Source: an uncultured Clostridia bacterium (GTDB lineage Bacteria; Bacillota; Clostridia; TANB77; CAG-508). From it: DNA of 61,964 nt. The stretch is from contig CAMVJW010000008.1 in NCBI GenBank assembly GCA_947167965.1, positions 1 through 61,964 of the forward strand, read 5' to 3'. The notes below the pieces were generated by a model. It searched no databases. It was not told the origin of the DNA and saw nothing but the letters and a program-made list of their open reading frames with translations. This document shows positions 17,101 to 27,500 of this stretch, one piece after another (within the stretch, counting starts at the first letter, position 1; each line of letters begins with the position of its first letter). The position numbers were made by a program, and so were the translations under genes.

Positions 17101-19603
17101 ATTCTACTTCATAAAAATGATATGTACCATAAGCAATCTTTTTAATTTTTATCATTCCTTCATCATCAGTTATAAATTCTGTTGCATCTGAGAAATTATC
17201 TACATATTGTATTCCAATTTCTTCATTTGTTTGTACTTGTTTTATCCAACCTTCTTGTTTTGTTGTGTCTTTTAGATTTGTTCCATAAATCTTAAATTTA
17301 ATTCCTCCAAGATTTTCATTTGTTGTTCCATCAATTTTATTAATATTTAATTCTACATCAGTATCTTCTTCTGTTTCAGAAGGTTTGTTGTTTGCAACAA
17401 GTGTTTCTTCTCTTACTCCATTACTAGATGTTGCAATTGTATAATTTCCATCTAATTTTGTTAATGTGAATTTTTGTGCTTCAGTGTTGTTTTCTTCATA
17501 AAGTTGAACATTTTGTCCGTTAACCATTTTACCTTCATTTATATCAATAAAATGAGTTTGTGGGCCTCTTCTAGTTCTTATTTTATATCCATTTCCTGTA
17601 TTTCCTAGATACCATTGTTGGTAACTTGTTCCTAAATAATGATATTGTTTTACATTCATACCATTATGTAGAGCTTCTGCACCTACAGCTAAGCATTTTC
17701 CAGATTTAACATTACGTATTAAGTAATTTCCTTTTTCAACATAGCTTATTCTAAATTTTTGTGCATCTGTTGCATTCCACATCCATAAATCTATATTTGC
17801 ATCATCATCTGTTGATCCAGCATATACATCTAATACAAAATTTTTATTCTTATTTGATGCAATTTTATAAACACCACTGATAACTACATTAGTTATCTTA
17901 TTTGAAGTCTTAGGCTGAATTGTTTTCTTTCCTAAATAAACATATCCACCAGAAATAAATGTACCATTATAATCACTTGGTTTTCCTTTTTTATAATTAT
18001 CCTGTTCAGAAAGTTTATAACCAGTAGCAGCTTTTGTCTCATATATATAATAATCTCCGTAAGGTACCTTTTCAATTTCTATTATACCATCATTATTTGT
18101 TTTAAATTGAGATGCTTCACTATATTTTGATGTGACAGCGCCATTAGATTTTAGCCAAACCCATGTATTTGGTTGATACAAAGTATCTCCGTTATACACT
18201 CTTTCTTTTAATTTAATAAGAATTTTAATTCCTACATTTTTTAATTTTGCTTCTGTTTTTTCATCTTGTTTTACTATTTTTAATTTAGTATTTTTTCTAT
18301 TTTTTATTGTATATACTGCTCTTCCAGTAACATAATTTCTAACACCATTTTCTGTATATGAACTTGTGTATTCTCCTAAATGTATATAATTTGTAGTTCC
18401 TATTGTCTTTTTATTTGTACTTCTAAACTCATATGGTGTTCCATCTTCCATATCTAAATATAGTAATCCCTTTTTGTATAAATCTCCACCACAAAGAATT
18501 CTAGGAATATCTTTTCCATCTTCTTGCATTTTCCAGCTATCTTTTGTAAATACTCCGTTTCCACTATTGAAATTATATCCTGTTTGTCCTTTTAATGAGT
18601 AATTATTATTTGAATTATCTACTTCAAATAAATAATAGTATCCATATCTTAAATTACTTAATGTAAATTCCCCATTATATTGTTGATTTCCACAATAACT
18701 AACACCTGTTGTAAATTTATATGCATTTTTCCAACTATTATCATATGTTACACTATTTGTTTTAGTATTATATCCAAGCCAACCTTTATCTTTTTCAAAT
18801 ATTGCAAATTTAACATTATTTAATAATGTATTATCATCATAGTCTATTTTTCTAACAGTAATTTTTCCACTTAAATACTTTACAGAAACTGGCATTTCAG
18901 ATTCTGCTGGTTCTCCATTTTCAACCCATGCATTTATAACATCTTGAGCATAATTACTATGATAATAGTCGAAGTTTACTCTATATCCATTTCCTGATGA
19001 TTTTACTTTTATTTTCATTTCAGTAATCTGAGATTTTTTATTATTTTTAATGTAAAATAATCCTTCTTTTATTGAAGTAACATCTTTTAAAGTTGTACAA
19101 CTACTATTACTATAAAATTGTATAGTATTATTTGATCCGCTTCCACTTGAGATTTTAGCAGTTTCTCCATTTTGCCATTTAACATATATGCTCTCAACAT
19201 TTCCACTAATTGATGTAACATTTACACTTCCAATTTCTTTATAAATATCCATCTTTAGCCCTGTTGTTGTGATTAATGTTTGTCCATTTCTTGAATATGG
19301 TATTTTTCCTATTCTTTGATTTGCTATAAATTCATTTACTCGATTTCCTATTAATGAAGTATCTGCTGTACTACATAATGAAAATGGATATACGCTTCCT
19401 CTTCCATCAGGTCCTCTATAATTATATAATAATTTCCATAATGCTCTTTGATGTATTCCACCACTTGCATATCTTGCATCAGATCTATCATATCCATCTT
19501 TTATTATATATGCAAAGGCTCTTTCGAATTGACTATCTGAGTCACTATAATATGTAAATGTTCCGTAATTTTGTATATTCTCCATTTGCAACAGTTGCTC
19601 CAT
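14159..19603 (-). CDS. thioester-domain adhesin, main body (frameshifted)
   Basis: The large part (up to 1814 codons) of an adhesin whose N-terminus lies in another frame at 19545-19793. Residues about 1-60 hold the second half of a thioester domain, with its Gln in HQRALW (Gln 52). Then come SpaA/Cna-B-type domains (starting near 250, 437 and 751), a ricin-type beta-trefoil with QW motifs (about 574-720; QQWYLG), SdrD-B-like domains (about 888 and 1308), a YPKTGE sorting motif (about 1779), a membrane helix and KIKKKK. The first ATG of this frame has no ribosome site and lacks a signal peptide. Removing one base from the T4 run at 19569-19572 would join the two frames. As sequenced, this part is probably not made as a secreted adhesin. 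Confidence 0.82.
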   Translation of the reverse strand: MEQLLQMENIQNYGTFTYYSDSDSQFERAFAYIIKDGYDRSDARYASGGIHQRALWKLLYNYRGPDGRGSVYPFSLCSTADTSLIGNRVNEFIANQRIGKIPYSRNGQTLITTTGLKMDIYKEIGSVNVTSISGNVESIYVKWQNGETAKISSGSGSNNTIQFYSNSSCTTLKDVTSIKEGLFYIKNNKKSQITEMKIKVKSSGNGYRVNFDYYHSNYAQDVINAWVENGEPAESEMPVSVKYLSGKITVRKIDYDDNTLLNNVKFAIFEKDKGWLGYNTKTNSVTYDNSWKNAYKFTTGVSYCGNQQYNGEFTLSNLRYGYYYLFEVDNSNNNYSLKGQTGYNFNSGNGVFTKDSWKMQEDGKDIPRILCGGDLYKKGLLYLDMEDGTPYEFRSTNKKTIGTTNYIHLGEYTSSYTENGVRNYVTGRAVYTIKNRKNTKLKIVKQDEKTEAKLKNVGIKILIKLKERVYNGDTLYQPNTWVWLKSNGAVTSKYSEASQFKTNNDGIIEIEKVPYGDYYIYETKAATGYKLSEQDNYKKGKPSDYNGTFISGGYVYLGKKTIQPKTSNKITNVVISGVYKIASNKNKNFVLDVYAGSTDDDANIDLWMWNATDAQKFRISYVEKGNYLIRNVKSGKCLAVGAEALHNGMNVKQYHYLGTSYQQWYLGNTGNGYKIRTRRGPQTHFIDINEGKMVNGQNVQLYEENNTEAQKFTLTKLDGNYTIATSSNGVREETLVANNKPSETEEDTDVELNINKIDGTTNENLGGIKFKIYGTNLKDTTKQEGWIKQVQTNEEIGIQYVDNFSDATEFITDDEGMIKIKKIAYGTYHFYEVESIDGYKMELQDGYMKQAPGSSSIDKNAKWVYQGNSEVTKDNNKVDTTIINYNYVTIKGFVWEENLSGKINDYNNIYDNNNNDRLLEGIQVKLYKKQGNKQSELLAETTTNKNGEYEFKEKNDGSKLIYKEVSEDCFVEFLYNNKEYTIIKPLVGNDMRVNSKAQAEEINDLELYDMNIQNEVNGAYPGRAITYNGNDGDRLLGAYYNEKDSCIENINFGLLKKYNPTYTVTEQLEYIKIVKGNYTFTYKYGENAVTEQGVAQGVSTVREEKVDRTFTQGIYPCDIKYNLANQNPSDEYRVYVVYKMVVNNLTSMDWIDNYSENALYITQFENTFDQYRYQLSYDVLDGDDPNISNDFGLWHQENDKAIFDINNSSKSFKEGNSGIGPGQTEQVYLEFKVTDNALTDLLTISEEDYNTRFKSAPTKTTTHGYHKYERQDKNWQNEENYTHYSIDDIKEDASLYILWKLFDNRKLSGTVFEDSKASENPNERLGNGILDEGENKVSNLKVALIDANTGNIANTYNGDLKQDADGKWIVDKTAGLVDVNENGYYELQGVVPGRYYLQFIYGDGSIKYKDMQGNDIDVNVETSINGTKINTSNYKSTIRTMKNDLSNEKQWFIDNMDNQNEYSIAVDSIGYTIDENGNITQKIDDIINYRQTSDKVINHSTSQERFVLNAISPISDINFEYVKNKEIAHNDEYDSNGNRKLNSNCSKLDFGIIERPHVELELKKVINNLKLTLQNGTTIINGNPLDQNMSEYVVGLQDNYSKLEIDKSNLYGSSVEVDYKLSIINNSELDYATRDYYLYGTDKQNLVTTTVTKIVDYIDGDDGKYNNEVNIIGDGNNPTYFSDTVINNNKKYKSSIIEINKELTPKNANLGNYETPVYDLSITRLLGNFDESMGWGSFTEIIEIKNVTFTPLNNCKSGNYIVRGENEADNDDAVIAIYPKTGENKNYTNYIIGLCVSALGFITILILMKIKKKK

Positions 19604-19793
19604 GCTCTATACATAGCCATCCATTACCATAACTCGTATTGTCACAAAGACGATTATACGCATCTACATATACTCCATTTACATTTCCATTGCATTTAAA
19701 TAATAAAAGGATAATTAATGAAACCATTAATACTAATATCTTTTTCTTCTTTATTATATTTATTTTTCTATTCATATAGCACAAATTTTTCAA
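19545..19793 (-). CDS. thioester-domain adhesin, N-terminal fragment
   Basis: An 82-codon frame holding the missing front of the adhesin: a basic start, a membrane/signal segment (about 19-34) and the thioester cysteine in WLCIEHG (Cys 61). It runs out at a stop 22 residues later because of a one-base shift in an A4 run (minus strand). TTG at 19793 has GGAGGG six bases upstream and is the likely start; an ATG lies at codon 7. It follows the 1495-residue partner gene by 26 bases. In the paralogue at 24549-28619 the equivalent cysteine and glutamine are in one frame. Confidence 0.75.
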   Translation of the reverse strand: MKNLCYMNRKINIIKKKKILVLMVSLIILLLFKCNGNVNGVYVDAYNRLCDNTSYGNGWLCIEHGATVANGEYTKLRNIYIL

Positions 19794-19819
19794 CTTTTTC
19801 CCTCCTTTCTTTAAAACTA

Positions 19820-22800
19820 TTATTTTCTTTTCTCAAAAACAAAATATATTATTGTACATGCAATTAATGTTATTGTTATTACAGTAATTGTATATGTGAC
19901 TAATGCACCAGTCTTTATGCTTATTATTACATTTGCTTGTCCTAAATCATCTTCTCCAAATTGTTTATTATTAACAATAGAATCTATATCTTTTATATTT
20001 GAAGAGTTATATGCATTTTGTATTTCAGCAATATTATTTGAAAGTCCGGTATTAGACTGAGTCATCTTTTTTGTTAATATTAGCTTAATTTCTTTTGTTT
20101 CTCCTGGATTTATTATTTCATTTTCTAAAGAATTTGAATAAATATAGTCTCCTGATTGATACCAATTAGAATTTATACTTGAATTAAATTCTAAATCATT
20201 TGGTTTGTAGTCAACTATTTTTTTAGCAAATCCTGCAATGTCTCCATTATTAGTAACTTTTATTTTATACTCAATTACTACTGTGCTGCCTTTTAAATAT
20301 TTAGATGCAATCTCTATTTTTGCTAAATCTGCATCCTTATATTCTGTTATTTTTTTACCCTCTGAATTACTTACTGTAATTTTACTTATAGTTTTTGTTA
20401 ATTCTAAATCAAATACTTTTTTATTAATTAATCCCAAGTCGATATCTAATGCATTATTATTGTTTATTGTAATAATATCTGTTGTTGCAAGTATTTGTTC
20501 TTTATTATTAATTGTTATTTTATTATTTTCTGCATCAGAATTTAAATTTAAACTAACATCATTTGCTTGATATGTTGTTAGATTATATTTATTTTTGTCA
20601 TATTCAAATATTACAATGTATTTTCCATTGTCAACTTCTGTAAATGCATATACTCCATCTTGATTATTAGTCTCAATTATATTTCCATTATTAGTATTAA
20701 GTAGTTTTACATTAACACCATCAACTGTTTTTTCTCCAGTATCTCTTTTTCCATTTTCATTTTCATCAAGCCAAACAGTTCCAGTAATCAAATTTTTATT
20801 TTCTTCTATATTGTCATGGTTCTCCTCATCTTGATTTTCCTCTTCTTTGTTGTCATTTTCATTGTTATCTCCTTCCTCTTCACTTTCATCATCATCTTTT
20901 TCATCTTCTTCTGGATTTTCTGGTTCAACTTCATCTGCTGTTTCATCATAAGTATTTTCTCCATAATTTGAATGTCCTAAAATATGAACTACTTCTTCAG
21001 AATCAACATTGTTTACTTTTGATATACTAGATACATTATATTCACTATTTTCTTCTAATTCCTTAACTTTTGTATGAATTTGTATATTTAATTTTTCGGT
21101 TGGTTTTAATAAATTAGAATATTCATATCCTATTTTATAGTTGCTATTTAAATTATCTTCTATATATTCTTCTTCATCTTCTTCTGATGTATTTTCTATT
21201 ATGTCAGTTTCTATTTTATGATCTTCTGAAAATTGGATTTCAGTATTATTTGCTATAATTTTGTTGATCTCTAAATAAGATGGTATTGTTTGAGAAATAC
21301 AGAATAGATTTTGATCTACATCTCCATTATTTTCTACAGTTAGATCATATACTATATTCTCTCCACTACCTACTTTTTCACCTGCATTTACTGATGTCAT
21401 ATTAACTTTTATGCTTGATGTTTTTATTATTTCTTCTCTTAAATTTGATCTAAATCTATTATTTACTATGGCAAAAATTCCAGTTTTATTATCTGTTTCT
21501 TTATTTACTTCAACCTCAACATAGTATTCTTTTGTTTCTCCTGGATTAATGCCTTCAGTAATTTTATTATCTGTAAAATCTACAATTTCTGTAGAATTGT
21601 CTTTAAATTTAATTACATTACCTACTTTTAGGTTTTTATTTGTATTTATTTGAATATTAGCATTTTCTAATACCTCATTTGTTTTGTTTTTAACACTTAA
21701 AATATAATTGTAATTATTTCCAACAAATACTCCATCAATAAATCTATTACTCATAAATATTCTTGCTTCTACTGGAGACTCTTGTATTGTATTATTTATA
21801 GTTTTTTCCTCTGTTTTATTATTGTATGATATAGTTACTTTGTTTTGAATTCCATTTATTTCTGTATTATCATCTACTTTAACTTCATATTTTAAAATAT
21901 ATTTATCATTTTCTCCGACATTTAGCTTATCTATTGTTTTATTAATTAAGTTATTTTCTAATGCTTTTTCCTCATATCTATCTTTATATGAGTCTGAAAC
22001 TTCTGAATACTCTTCTGTTACATTCATTTCTTGTGTTTCTGGAATATACTCAACATATTTTGTTCCATTTGGTATTTGAGCTAAAATATTTATATTTTCT
22101 AAGGCTTGATTTCCTGTATTTACTATACTTGCTTCATATCTTATAACTTCACCTCTATATACAATATCTCCTTCATTTAATTCTGTATTTCCAACAAATG
22201 CCTTTAAGTTTACATTTAAACTTTGTTGATCATTATTTTGAGCTAATGTTGAAACTATTTCAGAATTATTTTTTAATTGTTTCAATTTATCTGATAATGG
22301 TTCAATTTTTATACTAGATTCTTCTATTCCATTATTTTCTAATGTTTGTGCAAATTCATTTGTATAGTTTAAAACAATCTTTTCGTCACTGTATTTTGCA
22401 TCTTCTAAAATATCTATGTCTGCGTATATGACTACTGTAGTTCCTTGGACTAAATTTGTGTTATATGTTGCTTGTTCTCCTAAAAGATTTATTTTTATTA
22501 CATAGTTTTCATTTTCTTTATATAGTTTTGGATCTGAAATTACTAATCCATTTCCATATATTACTTTACACTTACCACTAATATTTGAAACTTGTTTTGG
22601 AAATATTAGTTTTATTTCAGGATTTTTATAAATATCTTTACTTTCATCAGTATTTTCAAGTGTAACTGTTAATTTTACATTTTTATTTGTTTCATTTGCA
22701 GAAAGTGTATCTGTATTTACCTCTAATCTTGCTTTTGAAGTTGTATTTTTAAGTTCTATATTGTTTTCTATATTTTTAGTAAATATTTCATTATAACTTA

Positions 22801-24307
22801 TTTGATTTTTTTCTTTAATTTCTACTAGTTTGTTTATTTCTTCTCTAGATAAATTAGAATTTTGAATCTGTTTTTTATTAATAATACTTATTGTTCCATT
22901 TTTTATAGGCTTACTTGTCTCAAATGTAATACTCTTATATTCATTTATATAATTTAAAATATAATTTCCATTTTCATCAATTTCAATATTATTATTTATA
23001 CTTGAAATAACTTCTCCTTGTTGATTTTTAACATTTATAAATCCATTACTTCCAAATATATCCTCAAATTTTTCTTTATTAATTAGTGTAGCTTTATATA
23101 CAATATTTGTATTACTATCTTTTTCAATTGTTCTTAATTTCGATTCATCTGTTTTTAAAATAAGTTTATCAACTGCATCATAATAGTTTATATTAATATT
23201 ATTTTCTGTGTAGTATTCTCTATTTTCATTTGTATAGATTTTGCCTTTATACATTGTTTTTTCATTTAACTTTATTTCACTTGTTATTGTTCCATCTAGA
23301 TTATTATTTTCTGTTTTTGTTTGTAAAGTTTGATTTAATTCTTTATTATCATAAAGTGTAATTTTATCAATCACATTAAATAATAAATTATCTATATTTG
23401 TATTTTTATCAAAACTACATGTTATAATAAAAATATCTTTATTTTCTTTATTCCAATAGATCTTTTTATCATCATTATTGTCTATATTTATTTCAATTTC
23501 ATTATTTTTTATTTTGTAATTAGATTCATTAAATTTCATTCCACTATTTGTTGAATCTGTTTTTCTTGCAAATACTTGGATATCTTTAGCTTCACTTGGA
23601 ACTTGTATTTTTAAATTTGTGTTTTTTATAGGATATTCATTATCTGTAACTCCACTATTTACTTGTAATTGTACTATTTTCTTTTCTTCATTTTGTGTTT
23701 TATAAATATGATTTGTAATAATTTGACTGTTTAAATCTATTTTTATTTCATTACTTGCCTTCCACTGTATTTCAACATTTTCACTTCCAGTTATTTTTGA
23801 GGATTTATTGTTTTCAATATTTTTACTATTTATGTAATTTCCATCTAGCTTTATTGTTGATACTGTATTTAACATAGTACTTGTAATTACATTTTCAACA
23901 ATTGGCTCTATTTTTACCTGAACAGTTTCAGTTTTTCCAGCATTAATTTGTTTTAAATATATTTCGTTTCCAGATATATAATCAATATTTGATGTTAATT
24001 TATCAGTTTTTAATTTAAAATTAGCATTTTCAACTATTATTTTTCCATTAAAATATCCATCATTCTTAACAGCTATATCAATATACAATATATCATTTTC
24101 TTTTATGCTCTTTACTTTCTTTCCTACTTTTTGTTCATTTTCATCTATAAAATATGCATAATAGTCCACATTATTGTTATTGGTTTTTATCCAGTTAGTA
24201 GCATTGCTTATGAATTCAGAACCAGCTAAATAACAATAAGATAATAGTATCGTAGCTATTAATTCTATTACAATAGCTGTTGTCAATATTTTTCTTCTAG
24301 TAAACAT
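19820..24307 (-). CDS. giant DUF11/SdrD-B-like surface protein (copy 2)
   Basis: A 1495-residue protein starting MFTRRKIL (ATG at 24307, GAGGAGG upstream). An N-terminal hydrophobic segment is followed by many beta-sandwich units of DUF11 type (recurring VENNGD, VKNDGYFNG, VTNNGDIAG, NPGETKE), a very acidic Glu/Asp/Asn linker (about 1119-1166), one SdrD-B-like domain (about 1170-1265: GTVWLDENENGKRD), a further DUF11-like domain, and a C-terminal membrane helix with EKRK. The pre-helix motif SIKTGA resembles a sorting signal lacking proline. Likely cell-surface stalk or fibre. It is a clear paralogue of the gene at 28634-33616 and pairs with the thioester adhesin downstream. Confidence 0.85.
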   Translation of the reverse strand: MFTRRKILTTAIVIELIATILLSYCYLAGSEFISNATNWIKTNNNNVDYYAYFIDENEQKVGKKVKSIKENDILYIDIAVKNDGYFNGKIIVENANFKLKTDKLTSNIDYISGNEIYLKQINAGKTETVQVKIEPIVENVITSTMLNTVSTIKLDGNYINSKNIENNKSSKITGSENVEIQWKASNEIKIDLNSQIITNHIYKTQNEEKKIVQLQVNSGVTDNEYPIKNTNLKIQVPSEAKDIQVFARKTDSTNSGMKFNESNYKIKNNEIEINIDNNDDKKIYWNKENKDIFIITCSFDKNTNIDNLLFNVIDKITLYDNKELNQTLQTKTENNNLDGTITSEIKLNEKTMYKGKIYTNENREYYTENNININYYDAVDKLILKTDESKLRTIEKDSNTNIVYKATLINKEKFEDIFGSNGFINVKNQQGEVISSINNNIEIDENGNYILNYINEYKSITFETSKPIKNGTISIINKKQIQNSNLSREEINKLVEIKEKNQISYNEIFTKNIENNIELKNTTSKARLEVNTDTLSANETNKNVKLTVTLENTDESKDIYKNPEIKLIFPKQVSNISGKCKVIYGNGLVISDPKLYKENENYVIKINLLGEQATYNTNLVQGTTVVIYADIDILEDAKYSDEKIVLNYTNEFAQTLENNGIEESSIKIEPLSDKLKQLKNNSEIVSTLAQNNDQQSLNVNLKAFVGNTELNEGDIVYRGEVIRYEASIVNTGNQALENINILAQIPNGTKYVEYIPETQEMNVTEEYSEVSDSYKDRYEEKALENNLINKTIDKLNVGENDKYILKYEVKVDDNTEINGIQNKVTISYNNKTEEKTINNTIQESPVEARIFMSNRFIDGVFVGNNYNYILSVKNKTNEVLENANIQINTNKNLKVGNVIKFKDNSTEIVDFTDNKITEGINPGETKEYYVEVEVNKETDNKTGIFAIVNNRFRSNLREEIIKTSSIKVNMTSVNAGEKVGSGENIVYDLTVENNGDVDQNLFCISQTIPSYLEINKIIANNTEIQFSEDHKIETDIIENTSEEDEEEYIEDNLNSNYKIGYEYSNLLKPTEKLNIQIHTKVKELEENSEYNVSSISKVNNVDSEEVVHILGHSNYGENTYDETADEVEPENPEEDEKDDDESEEEGDNNENDNKEEENQDEENHDNIEENKNLITGTVWLDENENGKRDTGEKTVDGVNVKLLNTNNGNIIETNNQDGVYAFTEVDNGKYIVIFEYDKNKYNLTTYQANDVSLNLNSDAENNKITINNKEQILATTDIITINNNNALDIDLGLINKKVFDLELTKTISKITVSNSEGKKITEYKDADLAKIEIASKYLKGSTVVIEYKIKVTNNGDIAGFAKKIVDYKPNDLEFNSSINSNWYQSGDYIYSNSLENEIINPGETKEIKLILTKKMTQSNTGLSNNIAEIQNAYNSSNIKDIDSIVNNKQFGEDDLGQANVIISIKTGALVTYTITVITITLIACTIIYFVFEKRK

Positions 24308-24411
24308 TATATTCCTCCTCAAAATATATTTTATCTAGTATATTTTCACATCTTTTATGTTGTTTTTCAATATCTGTATTTTGCTCAAAATTAAATATTA
24401 CAAAAACTATT

Positions 24412-24448
24412 AAAAGTGCCTTTACGGAAGGCACTTTTAAGCTTTTTT
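24412..24448. terminator. hairpin with TACGG loop
   Basis: AAAAGTGCCTT (24412-24422) pairs with AAGGCACTTTT (24428-24438) around TACGG. A T-run follows on the plus strand (24443-24448), with a weaker one on the minus strand. It lies between the terminator of the upstream adhesin and the promoter region of copy 2, and shares its apex with four other hairpins in the window. Confidence 0.7.
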
Positions 24449-24494
24449 ATTCTGTTTTTTTAAATTCACATTACATTTAGGTAACATTTTAGCC

Positions 24495-24530
24495 AAAAAA
24501 AATCGATATTCCTTACGGAATACCGATTTT
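24495..24530 (-). terminator. terminator of adhesin copy 1
   Basis: On the minus strand AAAATCGGTATTCC (24517-24530) pairs with GGAATATCGATTTT (24499-24512, one G-T pair), followed by Ts. It is 19 bases after the adhesin stop. Its apex is again TTACGGAA on the plus strand. Confidence 0.85.
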
Positions 24531-24548
24531 ACTTATTGCTATAGTGTT

Positions 24549-27500
24549 TTATTTTTTTAAAACTTTTTTTATAATTAGGAAAATTCCTGCTGCCATAATA
24601 CCAAGTGCACATCCACCAACTATCCAATATAAGTTGTTTCTATCTTCACCTGTTGTTGGCATTATAATAATTTCTGTTTCTTTTTCAGATTCTTTCCAAC
24701 TAAAGTTTGATTTTAATGATGATAAGTTTGATAATGATAATGATTTTACTTGAGCATCATTGTCATATGCTGAATCATTTTTATCATCTTTGTTATTCTC
24801 GTTTGTTAATAATGTTTTAACTGTATAGCTCATATCTGTACTGTTTCCAAGTTCTACTGATGGCCAGTTTGTAATTTCTATACCCTCTTGTTTTGATTCT
24901 ACTTTTTGGTCCCCTTTTACTACTGTTATAGAATCTTTGTTATATTTTTCATCTATATCATCTAAAACTTCCCCAACTGTAACTTCTTTTTTCTTAGCAT
25001 TTGTCTTATCACCATATTTGTAGTAATCACCATAGTTCTCACTTGCTTCATCTTCAATATAATCTATACCTTCTGCTGAAATTGTTATTCTATATGTTGC
25101 TTCTAATTCAGAACCATAGATTGATTCAGGTTCAATTTCAAGTTTTGCTCTTATTGCTCCATCACTCTTCTTTGCAATCTTTTCTAAAGCTGTAATATAC
25201 TGAGCTGATTTATCTGTTGGATTTGCAGATACTATAGTTGTACCTACTTGGTTTGTAAATTTAACATTTGTAATTTCTTTTTGTAGTGAAACAACTGTAT
25301 CAGCAAAAGTTATAATACCAAAGTTGAATCCTTTATATTCAGATTTATGGTTTGATCCTAAATCTGTTTCATTATTTGCATCATTTTCTATTGATATACC
25401 GAATACTGGTGTATCTGCACGGATTAGTCCATTCTCATCAAGTGTATTTCCATTATTGTCAGTAACAGTTGTACTATATGTTTTACTTCCATTACTTTCA
25501 GTTGTTGTTGTTTTAACATATTTTTGATTTTTCAATCTCATTTCTGGTAAATCTGTTGCTGTTGAATAATCTGCTCCTTTTAAGAATTTATACCATTCAA
25601 CTAATTTTTGTGCTTGTTCATTTTTAGGTTCTTTTACTAATGTTTGTTGAGCAGCTTCTATATTTTCTCTAGATGCTTCCATTGCATTTTTAATAATTCC
25701 GTCATTTTTTACTGTATTGATAATTGTTGATTTATAGTCTTTAGCAAAAACTTTAGTTGCTGGCATAATTACTTGATTTCCATCTCCATAAGTAAATCTA
25801 ATGTAATAATATCCTGGAACTACACCATCAAATGTATAATTTCCATTTTCATCAGATTCTGCAACTGCATCTCTTACTTCGACAGTATCTTGAGTATTAT
25901 TTGATGATTTTCCATTAGTTTTATAAAGTTTTGTTAATTTTTTCTCATTGTCTAATAATTCAACTTTTACTTTATTTACTTTATTTTCATTTCCATCTAT
26001 AATACCATTTCCTAATTGGTCTTTTACTTCTTTATCTTCAAATACACTTCCTGATAAAGTTCTTGATTCTCCAAGCTGAATTTTTATAAATAATGCTGAA
26101 GATTCAGCTTCTTTACTTACAGATTTATGAACATAGTATTTTTGGTTATCACTGCTTTTTTCTGGATATCCTTTTCCTTTTGGTCCTCCATTATATGCTG
26201 TTACATTATCATTATTTACCCAAACATTATCTGTTCTTAAGTATTCATGATATGCATTTGTTTTAGCCTTTGTTGGAGCATTCTCCATAATATATTTTGT
26301 CTTACTTTCTGGTGATATTTCTGGATCAGTTAAGATTTTCATAAGAGCATCATTTGTTACTTTTAATTGTATAAATGCAGATTTTGTTTCATGTACTCCT
26401 ATACCATCTTTAAATACCCCATTGTTTACATCATAAGATGCAACCCCATCTTTAGCAGACCAAAGTTTAAAGTCTGCGCTATGGCTATCATCTAAATTAG
26501 CATCTGTTGCTAATTCATATCTTGATGTGTCAAAAGAATTTTCTAATTTATCTAAGAATAATCTTTCTTCATAATATATGTCATTGTAATCATAAGCTTC
26601 TAAGTTTTCAACATTTACACTATAGATTACATATACTTTTAGTTCATCGCTTGCATTTGCAGCATTATATGAAACATCTGTAGGATATATTGACGCTGTA
26701 TAACCCATTGTATTTTGGAATCCTGTTCTAGGTACAACATCTGATATAATAGTTGGTTCATCACCATATCTATATGTGTAAGTATATCCTTTCATTGTTA
26801 CTTTAACATATTCTAAAGTTTCTTTAACTTTATATTCAGGTGTTCTCTTTTCCATTAAACCTAAGTTGATATTTGCAATTGCGTATTTATCAGCATCATA
26901 ATATGCTCTTAATACATCTGCTTTTTTCTCTGTTACAGCTTTTCCTGGTAAGTTTCCAGTTGTTCCTGTTAATTTTTCATCTTCTAATTCTTCTACTGTC
27001 ATTTCATTTTCTAATGCTTTTGAATTAACTTTTACATCTTTTCCAACTAATGCATCTACTACAACATATTGTTTATTATCATATATAAATTCAACATAAG
27101 CATTTTCTAAGTCATTATAATAAATGTCATCTTCTTTTCCTGCATATTCTCCTGCATTTTTCTTTGTAAATTTATAATATCCATTTGAATCTGTTTTAGT
27201 AGTTGCTATTAATTTGTTTTCACTACCATAAAGATTTACTTGAATTCCCTCTAATAAAGTATCTTTTGAATTTTCTTTATAGATATAATCATAATCATTT
27301 AATTTTGTATCTGGTTTATCAACCCATACAATACCACTAATTTCTTTTACTTTAGCTGTTCTCTCATCTTCTACAGTAACTTTATTAGTTTTATCTGCAT
27401 AAATTATTATTCCCTTAGCTGAATAATATTCTCCTCTTTTTGATACACTTAATCCTTTTTGAAGATCACTTGTAACTCCTACCATCTTAATTGGGTTATT

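Noticed and set aside
24412..24530. Riboswitch between the two adhesin modules
   Set aside because: Only two simple hairpins with T-runs are seen; no conserved riboswitch core was recognised.
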